From Phormidium ambiguum IAM M-71 (GTDB lineage: Bacteria > Cyanobacteriota > Cyanobacteriia > Cyanobacteriales > Aerosakkonemataceae), in assembly GCF_001904725.1 (NCBI RefSeq), contig NZ_MRCE01000009.1, positions 78,838-142,837 on the forward strand: 64,000 nucleotides of DNA. The letters are read 5' to 3'. Positions within the stretch are counted from its first letter, which is position 1. Every line of letters begins with the position of its first letter. Position numbers and translations under genes: made by a program. Below, one piece after another: positions 54,765 to 63,306 of this stretch. The notes beneath the pieces are model-generated. The model was given only the letters and a program-made list of their open reading frames with translations. It ran no database searches and was not told the origin of the DNA.

Positions 54765-55566
54765 TAAAACTTTCTGAATTTTCTGGTATTAAAATAGTAT
54801 CAATTGTTACGGTAAGAGCTTGATTCAAAGCTTCTCTCATCATGGTTTCATCAGTAAACTTTTGCTGAAGCAACCTACCTTCTAAGACTAAGTTTACCCG
54901 ATTTTCTCGAAACGGCCAGGGAGACACAAATATTTCTAAAGGACAATCTTTTTTAGCGGTTAATGTTAAGGTAATTTCTCCATCAGCAGTAGGTACATTT
55001 TCAACTAATTTTTCACCAGTGAAACCGTGACAAATAATTAAAGAAAGTGCATCCCAAACTGCTACTAATTTTTGATTACGTTTAATTATTTCTGGTGTAG
55101 CATATTGTTCGTAATAGGAATCATTTTGCAATTTACTAATCAAATCTTCCTGAACCCCATACTCAACTTTCAGGAAATTTTCGACTAATTCTTTGGTTTC
55201 TGGCGAATTTTCCCAACCGCGAAAGCGTTCATATAAACGAGTACCATGTAGCGAAATAAGTAACGCCACATATCTACCCCAAGGTAGAGCCAAATTACTA
55301 GCTTTTGACCAAATATTAATGTGGTTTTTCGTTGCTAATTCAGAGAAAGAATGAGGATAACCTGTTTGGGGATTTAATGTTGATGCTTGTTCCCAATGTA
55401 TCCAGCCAATATCGTGTTGTTCCGCAGCTAAACAAACTTGTTGATTGGGAGAAACTTGACCAAATTTTTCATTACCCCAAGCTCTGGCTAATTGTCCTGC
55501 AATCCAAGCGTGGTGCGGTTGGGTAATACAAATTACTTCCTCTGGCGATGATAAACGCAGTAGCAT
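54745..55566 (-). CDS. DUF3891 family protein
   Basis: A 273-residue soluble protein of the DUF3891 family. It starts MLLRLSSPEEVICITQPHHAWIAGQLARAWG in two blocks and has AAEQHDIGWIHWEQ (about 47-60), an HD-like metal-binding pattern, then SLHGTRLYERF. The family is common in cyanobacteria without known function; an HD-type hydrolase activity is possible. The C-terminal TTDIHR and the stop codon lie inside a direct repeat, so the native end may have been longer or different. It is transcribed away from pta, which lies 110 bp upstream in the same direction. Confidence 0.82.
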   Translation of the reverse strand: MLLRLSSPEEVICITQPHHAWIAGQLARAWGNEKFGQVSPNQQVCLAAEQHDIGWIHWEQASTLNPQTGYPHSFSELATKNHINIWSKASNLALPWGRYVALLISLHGTRLYERFRGWENSPETKELVENFLKVEYGVQEDLISKLQNDSYYEQYATPEIIKRNQKLVAVWDALSLIICHGFTGEKLVENVPTADGEITLTLTAKKDCPLEIFVSPWPFRENRVNLVLEGRLLQQKFTDETMMREALNQALTVTIDTILIPENSESFTTDIHR

Positions 55567-55676
55567 AAATTACTCGATTTTGGGCATATTCATATCCTAC
55601 CGATTTTGACGGCTTTTGGGTTTGTAAGTTGTTGTACTTCAGTACTATTCTCTCTAAAGTTAGAATCACAAAAAAT

Positions 55677-57767
55677 TTAAATAGTTGTTTGTGCTTGAAT
55701 TGCAGTAATCGCTACAGTGTTAACAATATCAGTCACAGTACAACCGCGACTTAAATCATTTACAGGTTTTTTCAAACCTTGTAAAACAGGACCGATCGCT
55801 ACTGCATTTGCCGATCGTTGTACCGCTTTATAAGTGTTATTTCCGGTATTCAAATCAGGGAAAATAAATACCGTTGCGTGTCCGGCAACTTTACTACTAG
55901 GTAGTTTAGTTTTCGCTACCGAACTATCAATTGCAGCATCATATTGAATCGGGCCTTCTATTTTTAAATCCGGGCGTTTTTCCCGAGCAATAATAGTAGC
56001 TTGTTTAACTTTATCTACATCTGCTCCGTGACCAGAATCACCTGTAGAATAAGATAACATTGCCACAAAAGGTTCAATGCCAAAAGTTTGAGCGGTAGTC
56101 GCGGAACTAATGGCAATATCTGCTAATTGTTCGGGGGAAGGATTAGGATTTACGGCGCAATCTCCGTACACTAAAACTTGGTCAGCTAAACACATTAAAA
56201 ATACGCTAGAAACGATCGAACAACCCGGAACAGTGCGAATAAATTCTAATGCGGGGCGAATCGTGTGGGCGGTGGTGTGAACAGCACCCGATACCATGCC
56301 ATCTGCGACTCCTTTGTACACCATCATTGTGCCAAAATAACTAAAATCGTGCATGGCATCTCTGGCGACTTCTTCCGTTATTCCTTTGTGTTTTCGCAAC
56401 TCAAAGTAAGTTTGGACGTAATCATCTTGCCATTCGGAAAGCAAAGGATCGAGGATATTTACTGAATTTAAATTCAATCCTAAAAAAGCAATTTTTTCTC
56501 TAATTTCTTGTTCATGTCCTAGTAAAGTAATATCGACAACTCGACGACGCAAAAGGATTTCTGCTGCGCGTAAAATTCTTTCTTCTGCACCTTCAGGAAA
56601 CACAATATGTTGCTTTTTGGCTTTAGCTCTTTCAATTAATTCATACTCAAACATAATCGGTGTAATGCGCGTAGAACGAGTCACCGAAATACGTTTTTCT
56701 AGTTTTGGTAAATCTACATGAGCTTCAAACAATCCCAACGCGGAAGCAATTTTGTTTTGGTTATCTGGGGTAATTTCTGCATGAACTAAACTAACCAATT
56801 TAGCGGTTTCATAAGTATCAGTTTCAACGCAAAAAATCGGGGTGTTAAATTTGCGGAAACCTGACAATAATTTTTTTATTTGGAGAGCCATATCAACTCC
56901 CCCAGTTAAAATTATTCCGGCTAATTTTGGATAATTTACGGAAAAGGTTGTCGCCAAACATCCTAATATTATATCAGCGCGATCGCCAGCCGTAATGATC
57001 AACCCACCTTCACGCACATGATCCAGAAAATTGGGTAATTGCATTGCTGCTACTTTATAGCTTAAAACTTCCTGATTTAGTTGATTTTCTGAACCATGTA
57101 TCAATCTACCATTAATTGCTTGAGCAACTTCTTTAACTGTTGGTTTGCCTAGAGTCTCTTTTTCTGGCAAAACAAATACAGGGTCTTCATAAATCCAGAG
57201 ATTTCCTAACAGTTGTGTAACTGTTTCTAATCGATCTGGATGTACTAAATTGACCATCGTAGCAGCAATTGTACAGCCCTCTGTGATAAATGCTTCGCGT
57301 TCTGTGCGAACTGTATTCACCACTTCTTCGGGAGTTTTACCTTGCCCATTTGCCACAATTAAAACTGGGGCAGCTAAATGATTAGCAATGCGGGTATCAA
57401 AATTATCGACAAAAGCTGGATCGATTTCCGTAGAATCAATGCCTTCACAAAGGATGAAATCGCAATGTTTTTCTAAAGCTTTGTATTTCTCAATTACTTG
57501 TTTAATTAGTTCGTCATAATGACCATCAGCAACCAAATCTTGCGCTTGTTCATGTGTCAGTGCATACTGTGATTCGTAATCAATTTCTAGATGGTAACGC
57601 TGCCGAATTAAATTTATATCGTTATCTTGCTGTTGTCCAGCGTGAATGACTGGGCGAAAAAAACCAAGTCGGCGGATACGTTTTGATAATAATTCCATTA
57701 GTCCCAGGAGGACAAGGGATTTGCCACTGCTAGCGTCTGTTGCTGCGATATATAAATTTTGACTCAT
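55677..57767 (-). CDS. pta: Phosphate acetyltransferase (long form)
   Basis: Interconverts acetyl-phosphate and acetyl-CoA. The 696-residue long form has an N-terminal P-loop domain (YIAATDASSGKSLVLLGLMELL, about 6-27, in the AAA_26 group), a DRTGG domain (about 210-330) and the catalytic PTA_PTB domain (about 370-696, from the ELIERAKAKKQHIVFPEGAEERILRAA start). GDCAVNPNPSPEQLADIA and GATVFIFPDLNTGN-like blocks are conserved. It is divergent from the fused PTS gene with 321 bp between, and 4 kb from the phosphoketolase-like gene, which would supply its substrate. No ackA gene is seen. Confidence 0.95.
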   Translation of the reverse strand: MSQNLYIAATDASSGKSLVLLGLMELLSKRIRRLGFFRPVIHAGQQQDNDINLIRQRYHLEIDYESQYALTHEQAQDLVADGHYDELIKQVIEKYKALEKHCDFILCEGIDSTEIDPAFVDNFDTRIANHLAAPVLIVANGQGKTPEEVVNTVRTEREAFITEGCTIAATMVNLVHPDRLETVTQLLGNLWIYEDPVFVLPEKETLGKPTVKEVAQAINGRLIHGSENQLNQEVLSYKVAAMQLPNFLDHVREGGLIITAGDRADIILGCLATTFSVNYPKLAGIILTGGVDMALQIKKLLSGFRKFNTPIFCVETDTYETAKLVSLVHAEITPDNQNKIASALGLFEAHVDLPKLEKRISVTRSTRITPIMFEYELIERAKAKKQHIVFPEGAEERILRAAEILLRRRVVDITLLGHEQEIREKIAFLGLNLNSVNILDPLLSEWQDDYVQTYFELRKHKGITEEVARDAMHDFSYFGTMMVYKGVADGMVSGAVHTTAHTIRPALEFIRTVPGCSIVSSVFLMCLADQVLVYGDCAVNPNPSPEQLADIAISSATTAQTFGIEPFVAMLSYSTGDSGHGADVDKVKQATIIAREKRPDLKIEGPIQYDAAIDSSVAKTKLPSSKVAGHATVFIFPDLNTGNNTYKAVQRSANAVAIGPVLQGLKKPVNDLSRGCTVTDIVNTVAITAIQAQTTI

Positions 57768-58088
57768 CTGGGTTTATTTAATAAGTATCTTCTGCTGTTT
57801 TTTTGTGGTTAGTCTACGTTCCCGATCGCAAATCAAGTTTTGGTTTCAAGAACCAGAAAACATTGTATTAATTACCAACCTAGTATAATGTCGTCAAGCC
57901 AAGAATTAGGGCAAGCTTAGCACTTATTTAACCATATTAGGAAAAAGTTAAGACATAAATAAAAAGTTAAATTTTTTAGTCTATCGCTAGCAATAAGAAT
58001 CCATTGCTTGTAAGTTCTAAAAGATATACCAGACAACTACAAAGATGATTTTTAAGATTTGGTCATAATAAGAAGTTAGGAGATTAGG
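57768..58088. other. 321-bp divergent region between pta and the PTS fusion gene
   Basis: Must hold promoters for two metabolically related genes that diverge. It is AT-rich and contains a good GTTAGGAGATTAGG ribosome-binding site (about 58075-58088) for the PTS gene. No operator palindrome or riboswitch was recognised. There is no repeat of the families found elsewhere. Confidence 0.35.
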
Positions 58089-60656
58089 ATGAGTTACGCG
58101 GCAACTCCGGTACGAACTAGTTCAGGCGTGTTGATTATCGCCCCATTATCCGGTCATTTAGTCCCAATTGAAAAAGTTCCCGATCCAGTATTTGCACAGA
58201 AAATGGTTGGGGATGGAATTTCGATCGATCCAATTAGCGAAACTTTGGTTGCGCCTTGTGACGGCGAAGTGATTCAACTGCACCCTTCCCATCACGCCGT
58301 TACCATTAAAACAGCGGAAGGTTTAGAAGTTTTGATGCACATTGGGTTAGATACTGTCACCCTGAGAGGCAAAGGTTTTACACCGAAAGTTAAAGAAGGT
58401 GACACGGTAAAAACTGGAGATACCTTAATTGAATTTGATGCCGATTATATTGCCTTAAATGCCCGGAGTTTGCTAACTCAATTAGTAATCACCAACGGTG
58501 AGAAAGTAGCGAATTTTGCACCGCGTTCTGGTGATGTTACTGGAGGAAAAGATGTAGTTTTGCAACTCAGTTTAGCAGGGAGTGAGACAACAACTTCCGC
58601 AAAAAGTACAACTGGGAAAAAAGTAACTTCCCAAGCAATTGTAATTCCCAATCCTACCGGATTGCACGCCCGTCCTGCCGCAGTTTTAGCGAACTTAGCC
58701 AAAAAATATAAATCGGATCTTCGCTTAAAGTTTGGGGAAAAACTGGCGAATGTGCGTAGCGTTGTCGGGTTGATGGGATTGTCGATCGACAATGGTGATA
58801 CAGTTTATTTGGTTGCAGAAGGGGAAGATGCCGAAACAGCAGTTGCCGAACTGACCAAAGAAATGCAAGCTGGACTAGGGGAAGAAGGATCGAAACCTGC
58901 ACCTGCGCCCGCCAGTGTTGCCCAAGCTGAGATTAACACACCTGCACCGCGTCCGCGATCGGAAAATCCCAACATTATATTAGGTGTAGCGGCTTCCCCA
59001 GGTGTAGCGGTGGGAAACACTTACCGGATTCAACACCAAGAGATTAGCGTAGCGGAAACGGGAGAAAACGCGAATAAAGAAAGGCGGAAGTTGGAAAATG
59101 CGATCGCGCAAGCCAAACTAGAAATAGAAGCACTCCGCGCCAAAGTACACGGACAAGCAGACGCAGCCAAAGCCGCCATTTTTGCCGCCCACCAAGAACT
59201 ACTGGAAGATCCAGAAATTGAAGAGATGGCAACCGCAGCTATTGACGAAGGGAAAAGTGCGGCTTTTGCTTGGAAACAAACCTACACTTACCAAGCCCAA
59301 CAACTAGCAAAACTGCAAAACGAACTATTAGCGGCGCGGGCGAACGACTTGAGAGATGTTGGTGGACGAGTATTGCGTATCCTTACAGGCGCGACAGTAG
59401 AAGAGATTAGTTACCCCGCTAACACGATTTTAATTGCAGAAGACTTGACTCCTTCAGATACAGCGACGATGGATCGATCGAAAGTCCTGGGTTTTTGCAC
59501 AGTTGGTGGAGGCGCAACTTCCCATGTTTCTATTCTCGCGCGATCGATGGACATTCCTGCAATTGCCGGAGCAGAACCGAGAATTTTAGACCTTCCCAAC
59601 GGTACACCAGTAATTTTGGATGGTAGCAAAGGCACAATGCGCCTGAATCCTACCCCAGAAGAAATGGAACGAGTCAAACAACTGCAAATTAGATTAGCAG
59701 CCAAACGCCAAACAGACTTAGCAACTGCATTTGAACCCGCCACAACAATAGACGGTCATCGCGTCGAAATAGTAGCCAACATCGGTAATATAGAAGATGC
59801 CGAAAAAGCCGTTGCTTTAGGTGGCGAAGGCGTAGGTTTGTTGCGTTCCGAATTTGTATTTATGGAACGAGATAGCGCCCCCAACGAAGACGAACAAACC
59901 GAAATTTATGCAAGTATAGCGCGTGTTTTAGGGCCCGATCGTCCCTTAATTATTCGCACCTTAGACGTTGGCGGCGACAAACCTTTACCTTATCTATCCA
60001 TTCCCCACGAAGAAAACCCATTTTTAGGCGAACGAGGTGTACGGATAGGATTCGATCGACCCGAAATACTCCGCACCCAACTAAGAGCCATTTTAAAAGC
60101 ATCCCAAGCCGGAAAAGTAAAAGTCATGTTCCCGATGATTGCGCGATTAGAAGAATGGCGCATGGCAAAAGGAATGTTAGAAGAAGAACGGCAAAAATTG
60201 GGAGTTCCGCCCATTGAAGCCGGAATCATGATTGAAATACCCGCCGCCGCAGTCATGGCAGATCAATTTGCCAAAGAAGCCGACTTCTTCTCCGTCGGCA
60301 CCAACGACCTCACCCAATATACCTTAGCAATGGATCGCGGACACCCCAAACTAGCCCCTTACGTAGACGCATTAAACCCCGGAGTCTTAACCTTAATCGG
60401 AGTCGCCGCCACAGCCGCACGCCATCAAGGAAAATGGCTGGGTGTGTGCGGTGGAGTCGCCAGCGATCCGCAAGCCGTACCATTATTAGTAGGCTTAGGT
60501 GTCAGCGAACTCAGCGTCAGCGTCCCCACCATCCCCAGCATTAAAGCCCAAATCAGAGAATTAAAACTCTCAGATTGCCAAAAATTAGCTAAATTTGCGA
60601 TCGCCCAAGCCACAGCAGCCGAAGTCAGAGCATTATCTCCCTTACCAGAAAAATAA
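58089..60656 (+). CDS. ptsP: Fused PTS protein IIA(Glc)-HPr-EI
   Basis: A complete soluble phosphorelay for sugar uptake in one 855-residue chain. Residues 12-165 form a IIA(Glc)-type domain with catalytic H84 (LMHIG) and supporting H69. Residues 180-265 form HPr with H193 in GLHARPAA. Residues 296-855 form enzyme I, with its phospho-His H479 in GGGATSHVSILAR and the Cys of GVCGG near the C-terminus. Linkers are Pro/Ala-rich. The same order occurs in NagF-type proteins of proteobacteria. The symbol follows the PEP-protein phosphotransferase family name. ATG 58089 has an AGGAG site 7 nt upstream. It lies 214 bp upstream of the IICB gene. Most cyanobacteria lack a sugar PTS. Confidence 0.95.
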   Translation: MSYAATPVRTSSGVLIIAPLSGHLVPIEKVPDPVFAQKMVGDGISIDPISETLVAPCDGEVIQLHPSHHAVTIKTAEGLEVLMHIGLDTVTLRGKGFTPKVKEGDTVKTGDTLIEFDADYIALNARSLLTQLVITNGEKVANFAPRSGDVTGGKDVVLQLSLAGSETTTSAKSTTGKKVTSQAIVIPNPTGLHARPAAVLANLAKKYKSDLRLKFGEKLANVRSVVGLMGLSIDNGDTVYLVAEGEDAETAVAELTKEMQAGLGEEGSKPAPAPASVAQAEINTPAPRPRSENPNIILGVAASPGVAVGNTYRIQHQEISVAETGENANKERRKLENAIAQAKLEIEALRAKVHGQADAAKAAIFAAHQELLEDPEIEEMATAAIDEGKSAAFAWKQTYTYQAQQLAKLQNELLAARANDLRDVGGRVLRILTGATVEEISYPANTILIAEDLTPSDTATMDRSKVLGFCTVGGGATSHVSILARSMDIPAIAGAEPRILDLPNGTPVILDGSKGTMRLNPTPEEMERVKQLQIRLAAKRQTDLATAFEPATTIDGHRVEIVANIGNIEDAEKAVALGGEGVGLLRSEFVFMERDSAPNEDEQTEIYASIARVLGPDRPLIIRTLDVGGDKPLPYLSIPHEENPFLGERGVRIGFDRPEILRTQLRAILKASQAGKVKVMFPMIARLEEWRMAKGMLEEERQKLGVPPIEAGIMIEIPAAAVMADQFAKEADFFSVGTNDLTQYTLAMDRGHPKLAPYVDALNPGVLTLIGVAATAARHQGKWLGVCGGVASDPQAVPLLVGLGVSELSVSVPTIPSIKAQIRELKLSDCQKLAKFAIAQATAAEVRALSPLPEK

Positions 60657-60708
60657 AGAAAAAACAGCAACCAAATATTACTTTCTCTTTCTTCTCTTTC
60701 TTCGCGCT

Positions 60709-60807
60709 CTTCGCGTCTTCGCGGTTCATTAAAAAAAGCTCTCTCACAACTCAAATAGGATTGCGATAGGAATCTTAAAAAATTTTTTGAACCGCGAAGA
60801 CGCGAAG
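60709..60807. repeat. 20-bp inverted repeat between the two PTS genes
   Basis: CTTCGCGTCTTCGCGGTTCA (60709-60728) and TGAACCGCGAAGACGCGAAG (60788-60807) are perfectly complementary and 59 bp apart. They are built from the CGCGAAG-type filler common in cyanobacteria. The right arm continues with AAGGACGCGAAGG. A message running from the fusion gene into ptsG could fold into this long stem, 64 bp before the ptsG start. Confidence 0.75.
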
Positions 60808-60870
60808 GACGCGAAGGAAAGAAAAAGAAGGGAGAAGCTATTTTCTAATCTACTCCAACCCAAAACCTTT

Positions 60871-62706
60871 ATGTGGAAAAAAGCATTTGCCTTACTACAA
60901 AAGATGGGAAAATCCTTAATGCTTCCCGTCTCAGTGCTACCAGTTGCAGGATTATTACTCGGACTTGGTAGCGCCAGATTTAGTGACCCAAAAACATTTT
61001 GGTGGCTACCAGAATTTTTAGCAAAGATTATGAAACAATCAGGCGATTCGATCTTTGCTAATTTACCTTTAATTTTTGCGATTTCGGTTGCGATCGGCTT
61101 TACCGAAAATGACGGAGTTTCCGCCTTAGCTGCCACAGTGGGTTTTGCCGTATTTGTTGCTTCTTTGGGTGCTGCTTCAACTACTTTATTTAATGTTCCA
61201 GCTAACGAACTCAAACAAGTTTTGGGTATTCCCAGTTTAGATACTGGGGTGTTTGGTGGCTTAATTATCGGTTGTTTAGCTGCGTATATATTCAATAAGT
61301 TTTTCCGCATTCAATTACCGCAGTATTTAGGGTTTTTTGCTGGGAAACGTTCTGTACCAATTATTACTGGGTTAAGTGCAATTGCGATCGGTATTTTAAT
61401 GAGTTTAATTTGGCCTCCTGTTGGTAATGCTATCCAAACTGCTGCTAACGCCGCTGCTTCTGGCAAAAATGTTGGCATAACTGCGGCAATTTATGGAGTA
61501 GTTGAAAGGTCTTTGCTACCTTTTGGATTACACCATATTTGGAATGTACCTTTCTTTTTTCAAATTGGCTCTTTCACAGATCCGACTACAGGTAAAGTTG
61601 TTACTGGTGATATTACTCGATTCTTTGCCGGAGATAAAACTGCTGGAATTTTGGGCGGTGCTTATCTGTTTAAAATGTTTGGTTTACCAGCAGCAGGGAT
61701 CGCAATTTGGCACTGTGCTAAACCGAAAAATCGCACCCTCACGGGCGGGATCATGATTTCCGCAGCATTCACTTCTTTCTTAACCGGAATTACCGAACCT
61801 TTAGAATTTTCTTTCATGTTTGTCGCACCCGTACTTTATGCAATGCACGCATTTTTGGCTGGGTTTGGTAACTGGTTATTTGTTACCCTTGGCGGGAGGA
61901 TGGGTTTCACTTTTTCTCAGGGTTTTATTGACTTTTTTCTATTCTGGAAACTGGGAACTAATGTCTGGTTAATTTTAGCTTTTGGGCCATTGTTTGCCGC
62001 TTTATACTATTTCTTGTTCCGCTTTACCATCAAACGTTTTAACCTGAAAACTCCGGGAAGGGAAGATGAAAATATTATTGAAGGTGTGGAAGGTGGAACA
62101 GCTATTGCGGCAGCAGGTATGACTATGGCAGCGGAGTTAGTCAAAGCTTTTGGTGGACGCAGTAATATCGCTACTTTGGATGCTTGTATTACCCGGTTAC
62201 GAATTACCGTCAATGATATGTCAAAAGTAAATAAAGCGAAGTTGAAAGCTTTGGGTGCTTCCGGTGTTTTGGAAGTTGGAAATAGTGCTCAAGCAATTTT
62301 TGGGCCAAGGTCGGAAAACCTCAAAACGGATATGATGGAATATCTCAAAACTGCTGGCTCAGAAGCAGATATCGTAGATACACCATCAGTCGAAACTGCC
62401 CCAGGAAATACTTTAACCGATAATGATGCTGCACCAAATGTTGTTCGAGATCCGAATGCAGCGCGTCGGGTACAAAATTTGATTCAAGCTCTGGGTGGTG
62501 CTGCTAATATTCGCAATGTGGAACCTGTAGCTTTGACTCGTTTGCGTTTAGAAGTTGCTGATAATTCGGCAATCGATCGAGAAGCTTTAAAAGCTGCTGG
62601 TGTAGAGGGAATTATGCAATTAGCAAACCATAAATTGCATTTATTAGTAGGTTTGAATGCCGATCAATATGCAGCAGAAATGAAGGAACAATTGGCGAAA
62701 TATTAA
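60871..62706 (+). CDS. ptsG: PTS glucose-type permease IICB with a second degenerate IIB domain
   Basis: Membrane permease of 611 residues from ATG 60871 (earlier in-frame codons come from repeat DNA). The IIC domain (about 1-385) matches the glucose PtsG pattern closely: [45 protein letters not shown] and [20 protein letters not shown]. After the [10 protein letters not shown] linker a IIB domain (about 420-495) carries the phospho-Cys C439 in [11 protein letters not shown] second IIB-like domain (about 530-608) has [11 protein letters not shown], with A554 in place of the Cys, so it cannot be phosphorylated. IIA is on the adjacent fusion protein. NagE-like use of N-acetylglucosamine is less likely but possible. 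Confidence 0.92.
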   Translation: MWKKAFALLQKMGKSLMLPVSVLPVAGLLLGLGSARFSDPKTFWWLPEFLAKIMKQSGDSIFANLPLIFAISVAIGFTENDGVSALAATVGFAVFVASLGAASTTLFNVPANELKQVLGIPSLDTGVFGGLIIGCLAAYIFNKFFRIQLPQYLGFFAGKRSVPIITGLSAIAIGILMSLIWPPVGNAIQTAANAAASGKNVGITAAIYGVVERSLLPFGLHHIWNVPFFFQIGSFTDPTTGKVVTGDITRFFAGDKTAGILGGAYLFKMFGLPAAGIAIWHCAKPKNRTLTGGIMISAAFTSFLTGITEPLEFSFMFVAPVLYAMHAFLAGFGNWLFVTLGGRMGFTFSQGFIDFFLFWKLGTNVWLILAFGPLFAALYYFLFRFTIKRFNLKTPGREDENIIEGVEGGTAIAAAGMTMAAELVKAFGGRSNIATLDACITRLRITVNDMSKVNKAKLKALGASGVLEVGNSAQAIFGPRSENLKTDMMEYLKTAGSEADIVDTPSVETAPGNTLTDNDAAPNVVRDPNAARRVQNLIQALGGAANIRNVEPVALTRLRLEVADNSAIDREALKAAGVEGIMQLANHKLHLLVGLNADQYAAEMKEQLAKY

Positions 62707-62710
62707 ACAA

Positions 62711-62750
62711 GACCCCCGACTTCTTCAAGAAGTCGGGGGTCTAATTTTTT
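62711..62750 (+). terminator. intrinsic terminator after ptsG
   Basis: GACCCCCGACTTCTT (62711-62725) and AAGAAGTCGGGGGTC (62727-62741) form a perfect GC-rich stem with a tiny loop, followed by TAATTTTTT. It starts 4 bp after the ptsG stop codon and faces the stop of the convergent holin-like gene, so it probably ends both transcripts. This is the strongest intrinsic terminator in the window. Confidence 0.9.
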
Positions 62751-62759
62751 ATATTTGTT

Positions 62760-63116
62760 TTACAAAATGCTGTAAATTAAATTGCTGACTAAGGAGAGTG
62801 CTAAGGCTCCAATTACTGCACTCCAAATACCTGCGCGGAGCCGAAAACCTTGGACTAAAGAGGCTGCGATCGCAAAAGTGACAGCCGCAATAATAAAGGT
62901 GAAAATACCCGAAAACAAATTAAACGTCACCAAATTAGGCACAAAGAAAAACAGTCCTAAAATTGGTCTAACAATGGCTGCTACTACACCAATAACTGCG
63001 GCGGAAATATAGGCTTTCCCTGGGCTATCAATTTCTACACCTACGGGCAATTTAGTAATAATTAGCAAGCTAGAAGCACTAACTATCCAAGCAATTAACA
63101 CATCTATAAAATCCAT
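62760..63116 (-). CDS. YvlD/phage-holin-4-like membrane protein
   Basis: A 118-residue protein with four membrane helices (about 3-22, 33-55, 58-85, 92-117). Motifs such as KAYISAAVIGVVAAIVRPIL and NLVTFNLFSGIFTFIIAAVTF match the YvlD group, which databases list with phage holin family 4. Despite that name it is a chromosomal housekeeping-type membrane protein with no phage genes nearby. It is transcribed alone, and its end faces the ptsG terminator. Confidence 0.85.
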   Translation of the reverse strand: MDFIDVLIAWIVSASSLLIITKLPVGVEIDSPGKAYISAAVIGVVAAIVRPILGLFFFVPNLVTFNLFSGIFTFIIAAVTFAIAASLVQGFRLRAGIWSAVIGALALSLVSNLIYSIL

Positions 63117-63306
63117 TTTAGCTTCCCTCCCATTTCATTTGTAGCTAATTAAATCAGCCACAATAATCACGTTAAATTGCTAGGCACTAAAATTCCTCTA
63201 CAAATTGGTGTAAACATTAATCCATCTAAGGGAGCAGAAACGGAGAAAGGGGACTGGAAAATTTGAGATTTTAGATGTTTTCTTTTTGCCCCACCTCTCC
63301 TGCTCT

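Noticed and set aside
60871..62706. Calling the IICB permease NagE (N-acetylglucosamine)
   Set aside because: The IIA-HPr-EI partner resembles NagF systems, but the IIC sequence blocks ([36 protein letters not shown]) fit PtsG better than NagE. Substrate is still untested.
62760..63116. Prophage holin
   Set aside because: The phage holin 4 label is a database name for the YvlD group; no other phage genes occur around it.
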